Source: Rhodococcus rhodochrous
Lineage (GTDB): Bacteria; Actinomycetota; Actinomycetes; Mycobacteriales; Mycobacteriaceae
Direction: 5' to 3'
DNA: 64,000 bases
Assembly (NCBI RefSeq): GCF_014854695.1
Contig: NZ_CP027557.1
Coordinates: 992,001 to 1,056,000 of the forward strand
Shown here: in pieces, positions 32,362 through 39,223 of the stretch
Layout: each line of letters starts with the position of its first letter
Position numbering within the stretch: position 1 is the stretch's first letter
The notes under the pieces: generated by a model
Told to the model about the DNA's origin: nothing
Database searches by the model: none
What the model saw: the letters and a program-made list of their open reading frames with translations, nothing else
Translations under genes and position numbers: made by a program

Positions 32362-34020
32362 TCAGCCGATCTGCGGTCCGAGCAGGTCGTCGGCGTCGGT
32401 GATCCGGTACGCGTAACCCTGCTCGGCGAGGAACCGCTGGCGGTGCGCGGCATACTCGGCGTCGAGGGTGTCGCGCGAGACGACGGAGTAGAAGTGGGCC
32501 TGGCCGCCGTCGTGCTTCGGACGCAGCAGCCGCCCGAGACGCTGGGCCTCCTCCTGACGCGAGCCGAAGGTGCCCGACACCTGGATCGCGACCGAGGCCT
32601 CCGGCAGGTCGATGGAGAAGTTCGCGACCTTCGACACGACGAGCACCTTCAACTCGCCCGACCGGAACCGGTCGAACAGCGCCTCGCGTTCCTTCGTCTT
32701 AGTCGAACCCTTGATGACCGGGGCGTCGAGCGCTTCACCGAGCTCGTCGAGCTGATCGATGTAGGCACCGATGATCAGTGTCGGGGCGTCCTGGTGTTGC
32801 TCGAGGATCGACTTCACGACCGGGATCTTGGTGCGCGCGGTCGAGCACAGCTTGTACCGTTCCTCGGGCTCGGCCACCGCGTACGCCATGCGCTCGGCGT
32901 CGGTGAGGGTCACGCGGACCTCCACGCAGTCGGCGGGGGCGATCCAGCCCTGGGCCTCGATATCCTTCCATGGCGCGTCGAACCGCTTCGGGCCGATGAG
33001 CGAGAAGACGTCGCCTTCGCGTCCGTCCTCGCGCACGAGCGTCGCGGTGAGACCGAGGCGGCGGCGGGACTGCAGGTCGGCGGTCATACGGAAGACCGGC
33101 GCCGGCAGCAGGTGCACCTCGTCGTAGATCATCAGCCCCCAGTCGCGGGAGTCGAACAACTCGAGATTGCGGTACTCACCCTTCGACTTGCGGGTGATCA
33201 CCTGGTAGGTGGCGATGGTGACCGGACGGATCTCCTTCTTCTCACCCGAGTACTCGCCGATCTCGTCCTCGGTGAGGGAGGTGCGGGCGATCAGCTCGCG
33301 CTTCCACTGGCGCCCGGCGACCGTGTTCGTCACGAGGATGAGCGTCGTCGCGCCGGCCTTCGCCATCGCGGCCGCGCCGACCATCGTCTTACCGGCACCG
33401 CACGGCAGCACCACGACACCCGAGCCGCCCGACCAGAACGAGTCGGCGGCCAGTTCCTGGTAGTCACGCAGGTTCCAGGGATTCGTCTCGAAGTCCAGCG
33501 AGATCGAATGGGCCTCGCCGTCGACGTACCCCGCGAGGTCCTCGGCCGGCCAGCCGATCTTCAGCAGCATCTGCTTGACGCGTCCGCGCTCGCTCGGATG
33601 CACGATCACGGTGTCGTCGTCGATGCGCGCACCGAGCATCGGGGCGATCTTCTTGTTCCGCAGGACCTCGGCGAGCACCGCCCGGTCGAGGCTGACCAGG
33701 GTCAGGCCGTGCGCGGGGTTCTTGACCAGCTGGAGGCGCCCGTAGCGGCTCATGGTGTCGACGATGTCGACGAGCAGCGCCTGCGGGACGGCGAACCGGG
33801 AATGCGACACCAGCGCGTCGACGACCTGCTCGGCGTCGTGACCGGCGGCACGGGCGTTCCACAATGCCAGCGGCGTCACGCGGTAGGTGTGGATGTGCTC
33901 GGGGGCGCGTTCGAGCTCGGCGAACGGTGCGATCGCCTGCCGCGCCTCGTTCGCCCGTTCGTGATCGACCTCGAGAAGCACGGTCTTGTCGGACTGGACG
34001 ATGAGCGGTCCGTCGGCCAC
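32362..34020 (-). CDS. DNA repair helicase XPB
   Basis: 552-residue superfamily 2 3'-5' helicase, homologous to Rv0861c (ercc3). The N-terminal damage-recognition domain (about 1-170) precedes helicase motifs: Walker A PCGAGKT, DEVH box (YDEVHLL), GLTATLVREDG, and motif VI QRLGRLLRP. XPB unwinds damaged DNA with a nuclease partner. In mycobacteria its gene sits beside the Rv0862c partner; here that partner is 5.2 kb away at 39224. No ATG competitor upstream. Confidence 0.95.
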   Translation of the reverse strand: MADGPLIVQSDKTVLLEVDHERANEARQAIAPFAELERAPEHIHTYRVTPLALWNARAAGHDAEQVVDALVSHSRFAVPQALLVDIVDTMSRYGRLQLVKNPAHGLTLVSLDRAVLAEVLRNKKIAPMLGARIDDDTVIVHPSERGRVKQMLLKIGWPAEDLAGYVDGEAHSISLDFETNPWNLRDYQELAADSFWSGGSGVVVLPCGAGKTMVGAAAMAKAGATTLILVTNTVAGRQWKRELIARTSLTEDEIGEYSGEKKEIRPVTIATYQVITRKSKGEYRNLELFDSRDWGLMIYDEVHLLPAPVFRMTADLQSRRRLGLTATLVREDGREGDVFSLIGPKRFDAPWKDIEAQGWIAPADCVEVRVTLTDAERMAYAVAEPEERYKLCSTARTKIPVVKSILEQHQDAPTLIIGAYIDQLDELGEALDAPVIKGSTKTKEREALFDRFRSGELKVLVVSKVANFSIDLPEASVAIQVSGTFGSRQEEAQRLGRLLRPKHDGGQAHFYSVVSRDTLDAEYAAHRQRFLAEQGYAYRITDADDLLGPQIG

Positions 34021-34098
34021 GAGTGCCTCCTGTGGATGGAAAGTAGAACTTTCCCATTCTCCAGGTTCGGGCCGTACCGCGCCACCACGACGGTGTAC

Positions 34099-34133
34099 GG
34101 CCGTGCGTTCCCCCGTGGCGGGAACGCACGGCC
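34099..34133 (-). terminator. Terminator of the mini-gene operon
   Basis: GGCCGTGCGTTCCC (34099-34112) pairs perfectly with 34120-34133, loop 7 nt, 20 nt after the stop of the 52-residue mini-gene. Confidence 0.8.
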
Positions 34134-34152
34134 GACCGGTTTCACGGCGTAC

Positions 34153-34311
34153 TCACCGTGCGAGCGACTGCCGCACCTCCATCACGCACACCAGTGCCTC
34201 GGAGATACCGGACCGGTAACCGGCGTCCTTCTCGGAGGCGGGAGATCTCGAATCCAGTTCCGATTCGAGTCGTTCCTGGATCTTGTCCAGGGCATGCAGC
34301 GTCCGCTTCAT
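34153..34311 (-). CDS. 52-residue hypothetical, paralog of the next mini-gene
   Basis: Sequence begins MKRTLHALDKIQERLESEL and ends MEVRQSLAR; mostly helical, no membrane segment. The stretch DAGYRSGISEALVCVMEVR resembles RHGYRAALARARVFVLDER of the 55-residue protein encoded just upstream, so the two look like tandem duplicates. The gap to that gene is 22 nt on the same strand and a strong terminator follows. Function unknown. Confidence 0.6.
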   Translation of the reverse strand: MKRTLHALDKIQERLESELDSRSPASEKDAGYRSGISEALVCVMEVRQSLAR

Positions 34312-34333
34312 TCCAGTACCGATTTCTCTTTTC

Positions 34334-34501
34334 TCAGGCCGGCTGTTTCATCGCGCCGGCACGCTCGTCGAGAACGAACACCCGTGCACGCGCCAATGCG
34401 GCGCGATATCCGTGCCGCTGTGCGTCGGTGCCCGTTTCCCGACCGGACAATCCACTTATCTTGTCGTACAGAGCTTCGAGCGCTGCGATTTCGAGATCCA
34501 T
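34334..34501 (-). CDS. 55-residue hypothetical mini-protein
   Basis: Sequence begins MDLEIAALEALYDKISGLSG and contains RHGYRAALARARVFVLDER. It is predicted to be two helices joined by a polar turn. It follows the Lys/Arg-rich 39-residue gene by 15 nt and precedes its apparent paralog by 22 nt. Uninterrupted frames, close same-strand spacing and a shared downstream terminator support a real operon. Function unknown. Confidence 0.6.
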   Translation of the reverse strand: MDLEIAALEALYDKISGLSGRETGTDAQRHGYRAALARARVFVLDERAGAMKQPA

Positions 34502-34516
34502 GGCCTGCAACCGGAT

Positions 34517-34636
34517 TCAGCTCCGCTTCCGCTTATGAATGAACTCGCCGGCTTCGACGGCCTTCTGCCGCTTCTCCTGGCGACGTTCCTTCAGGGACTT
34601 CGCTGGCTTCTTCGGATTCTTGCCCTTGTCGGCCAT
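34517..34636 (-). CDS. 39-residue Lys/Arg-rich conserved mini-protein
   Basis: MADKGKNPKKPAKSLKERRQ begins the protein and FIHKRKRS ends it; 17 of 39 residues are Lys or Arg. GGAG lies 5 nt before the ATG at 34636. Similar very basic mini-proteins with the NPKKP-KSLKE-R pattern are widespread in actinobacteria without known function; nucleic-acid or ribosome binding is plausible from charge alone. First gene of the three-gene mini-operon. Confidence 0.72.
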   Translation of the reverse strand: MADKGKNPKKPAKSLKERRQEKRQKAVEAGEFIHKRKRS

Positions 34637-34886
34637 TGTCACTCCATCTTCGATGAACAACCACTCGACAGGACCACACCATACGTCATTTCCCGGAAAA
34701 AGCCAGTCGCTCGAATTATTCTGTGCGCCATCCGAACACAGCACTGAAATATTCCGTATTCCGGTGTCCGGAGTTGATTTCACCGTGCGTCGATCCCTGT
34801 CGCGGAGTTCCGCGCGGCCGATACCGTCACCGGCGATGCTGTGCAGACGGAAGGATGTCCACAGCCCGGACAGACGGGGGAGAGCG
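34637..34886. other. Intergenic promoter region
   Basis: No convincing gene was seen here. It should hold the minus-strand promoter of the mini-gene operon and the plus-strand promoter of the sulfonate transporter transcript. The base composition is clearly more AT-rich than the surroundings at 34680-34790. Confidence 0.5.
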
Positions 34887-35012
34887 ATGGGCCGGACCGT
34901 GATCGCAGGCCGCAGTGCCTCGCGTCGCGAACACCGTGCGTGTCGCGTCGTCCACCGATCGCGGTTCCGCGGTTGTCCGCACTGTCGCTGTTCTCCGTAC
35001 CGCGACCGCTGA
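34887..35012 (+). CDS. Cys-rich upstream ORF (candidate leader peptide)
   Basis: 41 residues from an ATG preceded by GGGGGAG at 4-nt spacing. The sequence is basic (13 Arg) with Cys at 19, 30, 33 and 35, the last three in GCPHCRCS. It lies 131 nt upstream of a sulfonate-type ABC transporter gene. Actinobacterial sulfur genes are often preceded by short Arg/His/Cys-containing leader peptides that attenuate in response to cysteine supply; this ORF fits the idea but lacks a run of consecutive Cys. A perfect 14-bp direct repeat (CGGGACTGCTGTTC at 35016 and 35031) follows the stop. Confidence 0.5.
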   Translation: MGRTVIAGRSASRREHRACRVVHRSRFRGCPHCRCSPYRDR

Positions 35013-35143
35013 TTTCGGGACTGCTGTTCCCGGGACTGCTGTTCTCGAGGTCGGGCCCGCACTCGGGTTCCCGTTCGTCTTCCGGTAGTGCGCGTCGGCG
35101 TATTCGCGCGACGTCGCGCCCATCACCTTCGCAAGGAGTTCTC

Positions 35144-36208
35144 ATGACCGTGTCCTCACTCGTGCGCTCTCGAAGATCGCGCGCTCCGATCGTCGTCGCG
35201 GCCGCACTGAGCGTCGTGCTCACAGGGTGCGTCGGCGGTTCGACCGGGGGATTGTCCGCCGACGCCGAACTCCCCGAGGAGGTTCCACCAGGGACGTCGT
35301 TGAGCATCGCGGTCAAGCCCACTCGTATCCAGCTCGAGGCGACCGGCCGTATCGACGAGTTGCCGTTCACAGTGTCGGACTGGCCCGATGTCTCGGCCGG
35401 TCCCGACGTCATCCAGGCGTTCCGCGGCGACGCCGTCGACCTCGCGGCCAATGCGGCGATTCCTCCCATCCAGGCCCATGCCACCGGGCTCGACGCCAGG
35501 ATTGTCGCCGTACGCGAGAAGGATTCGCCGCAGTACTCGCTCGCGACGGCACCCGGTACCGACATCGATTCGCTGGACGACCTGCGCGGCAGGAAAATCG
35601 CGTTGTCGCCGGGGCAGGCTCAGGGTGTCGTCGTGCTCCGGACGCTGAAGTCGGCCGGAATCGGCCTCGACGAGGTGGAATTCGTCGAACTGCCGAGCAC
35701 ACAGTTCCTCACGGCTCTCCAGGCGAAACAGGTCGACGTCGCACCGCTGGCGGAACCGACCCTCACGAAGTACCTGAACCAGTACGAAACCGAGGGTGCG
35801 CGAGGGGTGTTCACGCCCGAGGTCGACGCGCTGAGTGTTCTGTGGGCTCCGGTGTCCGTGCTCGAGGACCCCGCGAAGGTCGCAGCGATCAAGGAGTTCA
35901 TCCCGCTGTGGGCGCAGGGCGACGTCTGGGCATGGGAGAACCGGGACGAGTGGATCCGGAAGTACTACGTCGAGAGCGAGGGGGTCTCGTACGAGGACGG
36001 CAGGCGGATCGTCGACACCGTCGGCCAGAAACCGGCATATCCCACCGACTGGGACTCCGCGATCGAATGGACGCAGGAGACCTCGGAACTGCTCGACGAG
36101 GCCGGATGGTTCGACGAGTTCGACGTCGAGCAGATTTTCGATCGCAGATTCGAAACGATTGCTGCGGAGTCGGTTCCGCAGGAGTACCGGAAGGGGTCGG
36201 ATTCGTGA
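35144..36208 (+). CDS. Aliphatic-sulfonate-type ABC transporter, substrate-binding lipoprotein
   Basis: 354 residues with a lipoprotein signal (hydrophobic stretch, lipobox LTGC at about 24-27), so anchored outside the membrane. The SsuA/TauA/NMT1-like fold is shown by AFRGDAVDLAANAAIPPIQAHATG, DDLRGRKIALSPGQAQGVVVLR and PSTQFLTALQAKQVDVAPLAEP. AAGGAG precedes the ATG. First of a three-gene transporter with overlapping stops and starts (GTGA, ATGA), followed by a DszA-type monooxygenase. The ligand is probably a sulfonate or sulfone. Confidence 0.88.
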   Translation: MTVSSLVRSRRSRAPIVVAAALSVVLTGCVGGSTGGLSADAELPEEVPPGTSLSIAVKPTRIQLEATGRIDELPFTVSDWPDVSAGPDVIQAFRGDAVDLAANAAIPPIQAHATGLDARIVAVREKDSPQYSLATAPGTDIDSLDDLRGRKIALSPGQAQGVVVLRTLKSAGIGLDEVEFVELPSTQFLTALQAKQVDVAPLAEPTLTKYLNQYETEGARGVFTPEVDALSVLWAPVSVLEDPAKVAAIKEFIPLWAQGDVWAWENRDEWIRKYYVESEGVSYEDGRRIVDTVGQKPAYPTDWDSAIEWTQETSELLDEAGWFDEFDVEQIFDRRFETIAAESVPQEYRKGSDS

Positions 36209-37068
36209 CCAGCACACTGACACAACCGGTGGAGGTCGGCGCCCGCCCGCCGGACCCCGTCGATCCGCCACCGACGGAGGGGATCAGGCCGCTCCGGCGG
36301 CTCGGCCTCCGCAAGGCCGTCCCGTTCTCGCGCATGACCGGCGTGGTTCTGCTGCTCGCCGTGTGGGCGCTCGGGTCGGGTGCCGGATGGATCGACGACC
36401 GCAAGCTCTCCGCTCCCTGGACCGTGGTGACCAGCGCGGTCGAGCTCGTCGCGGAAGGAACTCTGCAACAACACATCCTGGCATCGCTGAGCCGTGCCGT
36501 GCTGGGCTTCGTGATCGGATGCGTCATCGGCACCGCGCTCGCACTCGCATCCGGTCTGACCCGCACCGGCGAAGCCCTGATCGACGGCCCTGTGCAGTTC
36601 AAGCGTGCGATCCCGACGCTGGGTCTCATCCCGCTGCTGATCCTGTGGCTCGGCATCGGCGAGACCTTCAAGATCACGGTGATCGCACTCGGGACGGTCG
36701 TGACCATCTACATCCAGACGCACAACGCCCTCACGGCGCTCGAACAGCGCTACGTCGAACTCGCCGAGGTCCTCGGTCTCACGCGCGCACAGTTCGTGTG
36801 GAAGGTGGTGCTGCGAGGAGCGCTGCCCGGATTCTTCCTCGGTCTGCGCCTGGCGGTGACCGGTGCGTGGCTCACCCTGATCGTGGTCGAGAGCATCAAC
36901 GCTGTGAGCGGCCTGGGCAAGATGATGTTCAACGCCCAGAACTACGGTCAGCCGGACGTCATCCTCGTCGGATTGCTCGTCTACGGCGTCTTCGGTCTGG
37001 CATCCGACGCCGGTCTCCGGTTGCTCGAGCGTCGGGCGCTCACCTGGCGGAAGACGCTGGGCGGATGA
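36205..37068 (+). CDS. ABC transporter permease (SsuC-like)
   Basis: 287 residues. The N-terminal about 40 residues are cytoplasmic, then six helices. The permease coupling loop is visible as AEVLGLTRAQFVWKVVLRGALPGFFLGLRL, the EAA motif contacting the ATPase. The GTG start overlaps the preceding TGA (GTGA), with AAGGGG upstream. It forms the membrane channel for the sulfonate-type importer. Confidence 0.92.
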   Translation: MTSTLTQPVEVGARPPDPVDPPPTEGIRPLRRLGLRKAVPFSRMTGVVLLLAVWALGSGAGWIDDRKLSAPWTVVTSAVELVAEGTLQQHILASLSRAVLGFVIGCVIGTALALASGLTRTGEALIDGPVQFKRAIPTLGLIPLLILWLGIGETFKITVIALGTVVTIYIQTHNALTALEQRYVELAEVLGLTRAQFVWKVVLRGALPGFFLGLRLAVTGAWLTLIVVESINAVSGLGKMMFNAQNYGQPDVILVGLLVYGVFGLASDAGLRLLERRALTWRKTLGG

Positions 37069-37769
37069 GCGCCGTACGCATCCGCGGCCTGATCCGCGGC
37101 TTCGGCGACCGGAACGTGCTCGACGGACTCGACCTCGAGATCCCCGACGGGCAGTTCGTCGCCCTGCTCGGCAGGAGCGGATCCGGGAAGTCCACTCTGC
37201 TGCGCGCTCTTGCCGGCCTCGACTACGACGTGGAGATCCGCGGCGGCGCACTCGCGGTACCGGAGAAGGTCTCCGTCGCCTTCCAGGACTCCCGTCTGCT
37301 GCCCTGGCTGCGCGTGCTCGACAACGTCACGCTCGGTCTCGACAGGCAGGGCAGGAGCCGGGGATCCGAGATGCTGGCCGAGGTCGGCCTGGCCGGGCGC
37401 GAGGACGCCTGGCCGCTCGAACTCTCGGGCGGGGAGCAACAGCGTGTCGCGCTGGCCCGAGCCCTGGTACGGGAGCCGCAGTTGCTGCTCGCCGACGAGC
37501 CGTTCGGCGCGCTCGACGCCCTGACCCGCATCAGGATGCACGGACTGCTCGACGACCTCGTCCGCGCGCACCGTCCCACCGTGCTGCTCGTGACCCACGA
37601 CGTCGACGAGGCGATCGTGCTCGCCGACCGGATCGTCGTGCTGGACGAAGGACGCATCGCCGTCGACCGCCACGTGGATCTCGACAAACCCCGTTCCATC
37701 ACGGATCCCGGCTTCCGGGACATCCGTGAAGACCTCCTCACCGCCCTCGGTGTCATCACACAACCGTGA
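37065..37769 (+). CDS. ABC transporter ATP-binding protein (SsuB-like)
   Basis: 234 residues: Walker A GRSGSGKST, Q-loop FQDSRLLPWL (the PW pattern typical of SsuB/TauB), signature LSGGEQQR, Walker B LLLADEP and the switch His in VTHDVDEA. Shorter than many SsuB proteins, with only a brief C-terminal tail. ATG overlaps the permease stop (ATGA). The monooxygenase gene follows at 28 nt. Confidence 0.93.
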   Translation: MSAVRIRGLIRGFGDRNVLDGLDLEIPDGQFVALLGRSGSGKSTLLRALAGLDYDVEIRGGALAVPEKVSVAFQDSRLLPWLRVLDNVTLGLDRQGRSRGSEMLAEVGLAGREDAWPLELSGGEQQRVALARALVREPQLLLADEPFGALDALTRIRMHGLLDDLVRAHRPTVLLVTHDVDEAIVLADRIVVLDEGRIAVDRHVDLDKPRSITDPGFRDIREDLLTALGVITQP

Positions 37770-37797
37770 CGAAAGACCTTTCACGACAGGAGAAGAC

Positions 37798-39153
37798 ATG
37801 ACCGATCGTCGATTGCACCTCAACGCCTTCCTCATGCCCATCGGCCACCACGAAGCGGCGTGGCGTCTGCCGGAGAGCGACCCGAACGCGAATCTCGACA
37901 TTCAGCACTACATCTCGCTCGCCCGCACCGCCGAGCGTGGCAGGTTCGACTCGGTGTTCCTCGCCGACAGCCCCGTACTGTTCGCGAATCCCGAGCGGCG
38001 TCCGAGCGGCAAGCTCGAACCCACGATCATCCTCACCGCGATCGCGACGGCCACCGAGCGGATCGGTCTCATCGGGACCGCGTCGACGACCTACAACGAG
38101 CCCTACAACCTCGCGCGGCGATTCGCATCGCTGGACTTCGTCAGCGGGGGACGTGCCGGCTGGAACATCGTCACCACCGCCGGGGACGACGCCGCCCGCA
38201 ATTTCGGTCTCGACGGCGTGCCGGCGCACAAGAGCCGCTATGCGCGGGCCGCCGAGTTCGTCGAGGTGTCGACCAAGCTGTGGGACAGCTGGGAGGACGA
38301 CGCGATCGTCGCCGACAAGGAGGCGGCGATCCACGCCGACTCCGCGAAGGTCCACACCTTCGAACACGAGGGAGAGTTCTTCTCGGTGGCCGGGCCGCTC
38401 AACGTGCCGCGGTCGCCGCAGGGCTACCCGCTGCTCGTGCAGGCGGGCTCGTCGGAGAACGGCAAGGACTTCGCCGCGCTGTACGCCGAGGCGATCTTCA
38501 CCGCCCAGCCCACCTTCGAGGAGGGCAAGGCGTTCTACGACGACGTCAAGGACCGCGTGGGCAAGGTCGGCCGCGACCCGCGGCAGGTGCTGATCCTCCC
38601 TGGCATCGTGCCCGTCATCGGCGATACGGAGAAGGAAGCGCGTGAACTCGACGCCGAACTGGCCCGGCTGATCTCGCCCGAGTACGCCCGCCGCCAGCTC
38701 GCCGAACGGTTCGGGCTGCGGCCGGAGCAGCTTCCGCTCGACGAGCCGCTGCCGGAGAACCTGCCGTCCGAGGACGAGATCGAGGGAGCAAAGAGCCGGT
38801 ACACGCTCATCGTGCAGCTCGCGCGACGGGAGAACCTCACGGTGCGGCAGCTCATCGAACGCCTCGGCGGCGGTCGAGGCCACCGCACTTTCGCGGGCAC
38901 GGCCGAGCAGGTGGCCGACACGATCGAGCACTGGTTCCACAGCGGCGCGGCCGACGGCTTCAACATCATGCCCGCGGTGCTGCCGTCGGGGCTCGAGAAG
39001 TTCGTCGACGGTGTGGTGCCGATCCTGCAGGAGCGCGGTCTGTTCCGCACCGAGTACACCGAATCCACCCTGCGTGGGCACTATGGGCTCCCGCGGCCGG
39101 AGAACCAGTTCACAGTCGGCAGGGCGTTCGCGCGGTTCGCGACGCAGCGCTGA
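37798..39153 (+). CDS. NtaA/SnaA/DszA-family FMNH2-dependent monooxygenase
   Basis: 451-residue luciferase-like enzyme of the DszA/nitrilotriacetate monooxygenase group (LHLNAFLMPIGHHEAAWRLP, FLADSPVLF, SGGRAGWNIVTT, SPQGYPLLVQAGSSENGKDFAA). Such enzymes use reduced FMN from a separate reductase to cleave C-S or C-N bonds. Next to a sulfonate-type importer it probably releases sulfite from an organosulfur compound under sulfate limitation. AGGAG precedes the ATG. No flavin reductase gene is adjacent. Confidence 0.92.
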   Translation: MTDRRLHLNAFLMPIGHHEAAWRLPESDPNANLDIQHYISLARTAERGRFDSVFLADSPVLFANPERRPSGKLEPTIILTAIATATERIGLIGTASTTYNEPYNLARRFASLDFVSGGRAGWNIVTTAGDDAARNFGLDGVPAHKSRYARAAEFVEVSTKLWDSWEDDAIVADKEAAIHADSAKVHTFEHEGEFFSVAGPLNVPRSPQGYPLLVQAGSSENGKDFAALYAEAIFTAQPTFEEGKAFYDDVKDRVGKVGRDPRQVLILPGIVPVIGDTEKEARELDAELARLISPEYARRQLAERFGLRPEQLPLDEPLPENLPSEDEIEGAKSRYTLIVQLARRENLTVRQLIERLGGGRGHRTFAGTAEQVADTIEHWFHSGAADGFNIMPAVLPSGLEKFVDGVVPILQERGLFRTEYTESTLRGHYGLPRPENQFTVGRAFARFATQR

Positions 39154-39159
39154 GCCTCT

Positions 39160-39184
39160 CCGCCCACGGGCCGGTGGTGGGCGG
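39160..39184. terminator. Terminator between monooxygenase and XPB-partner genes
   Basis: CCGCCCAC (39160-39167) pairs with GTGGGCGG (39177-39184), loop 9 nt, between converging genes. Confidence 0.6.
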
Positions 39185-39223
39185 TTCCGCGCGATGCCTG
39201 ATCGACCGCACCCGGGTCCGTCG

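Noticed and set aside
32443-34542. A 699-codon plus-strand frame across the XPB gene
   Set aside because: It is antisense to well-conserved helicase motifs and shows only Asp/Val/Gly/Leu-rich shadow sequence.
34780-35565. A 261-codon minus-strand frame opposite the sulfonate-binding protein start
   Set aside because: No domain, and it overlaps a lipoprotein gene with lipobox and ribosome site. The sequence is shadow-like.
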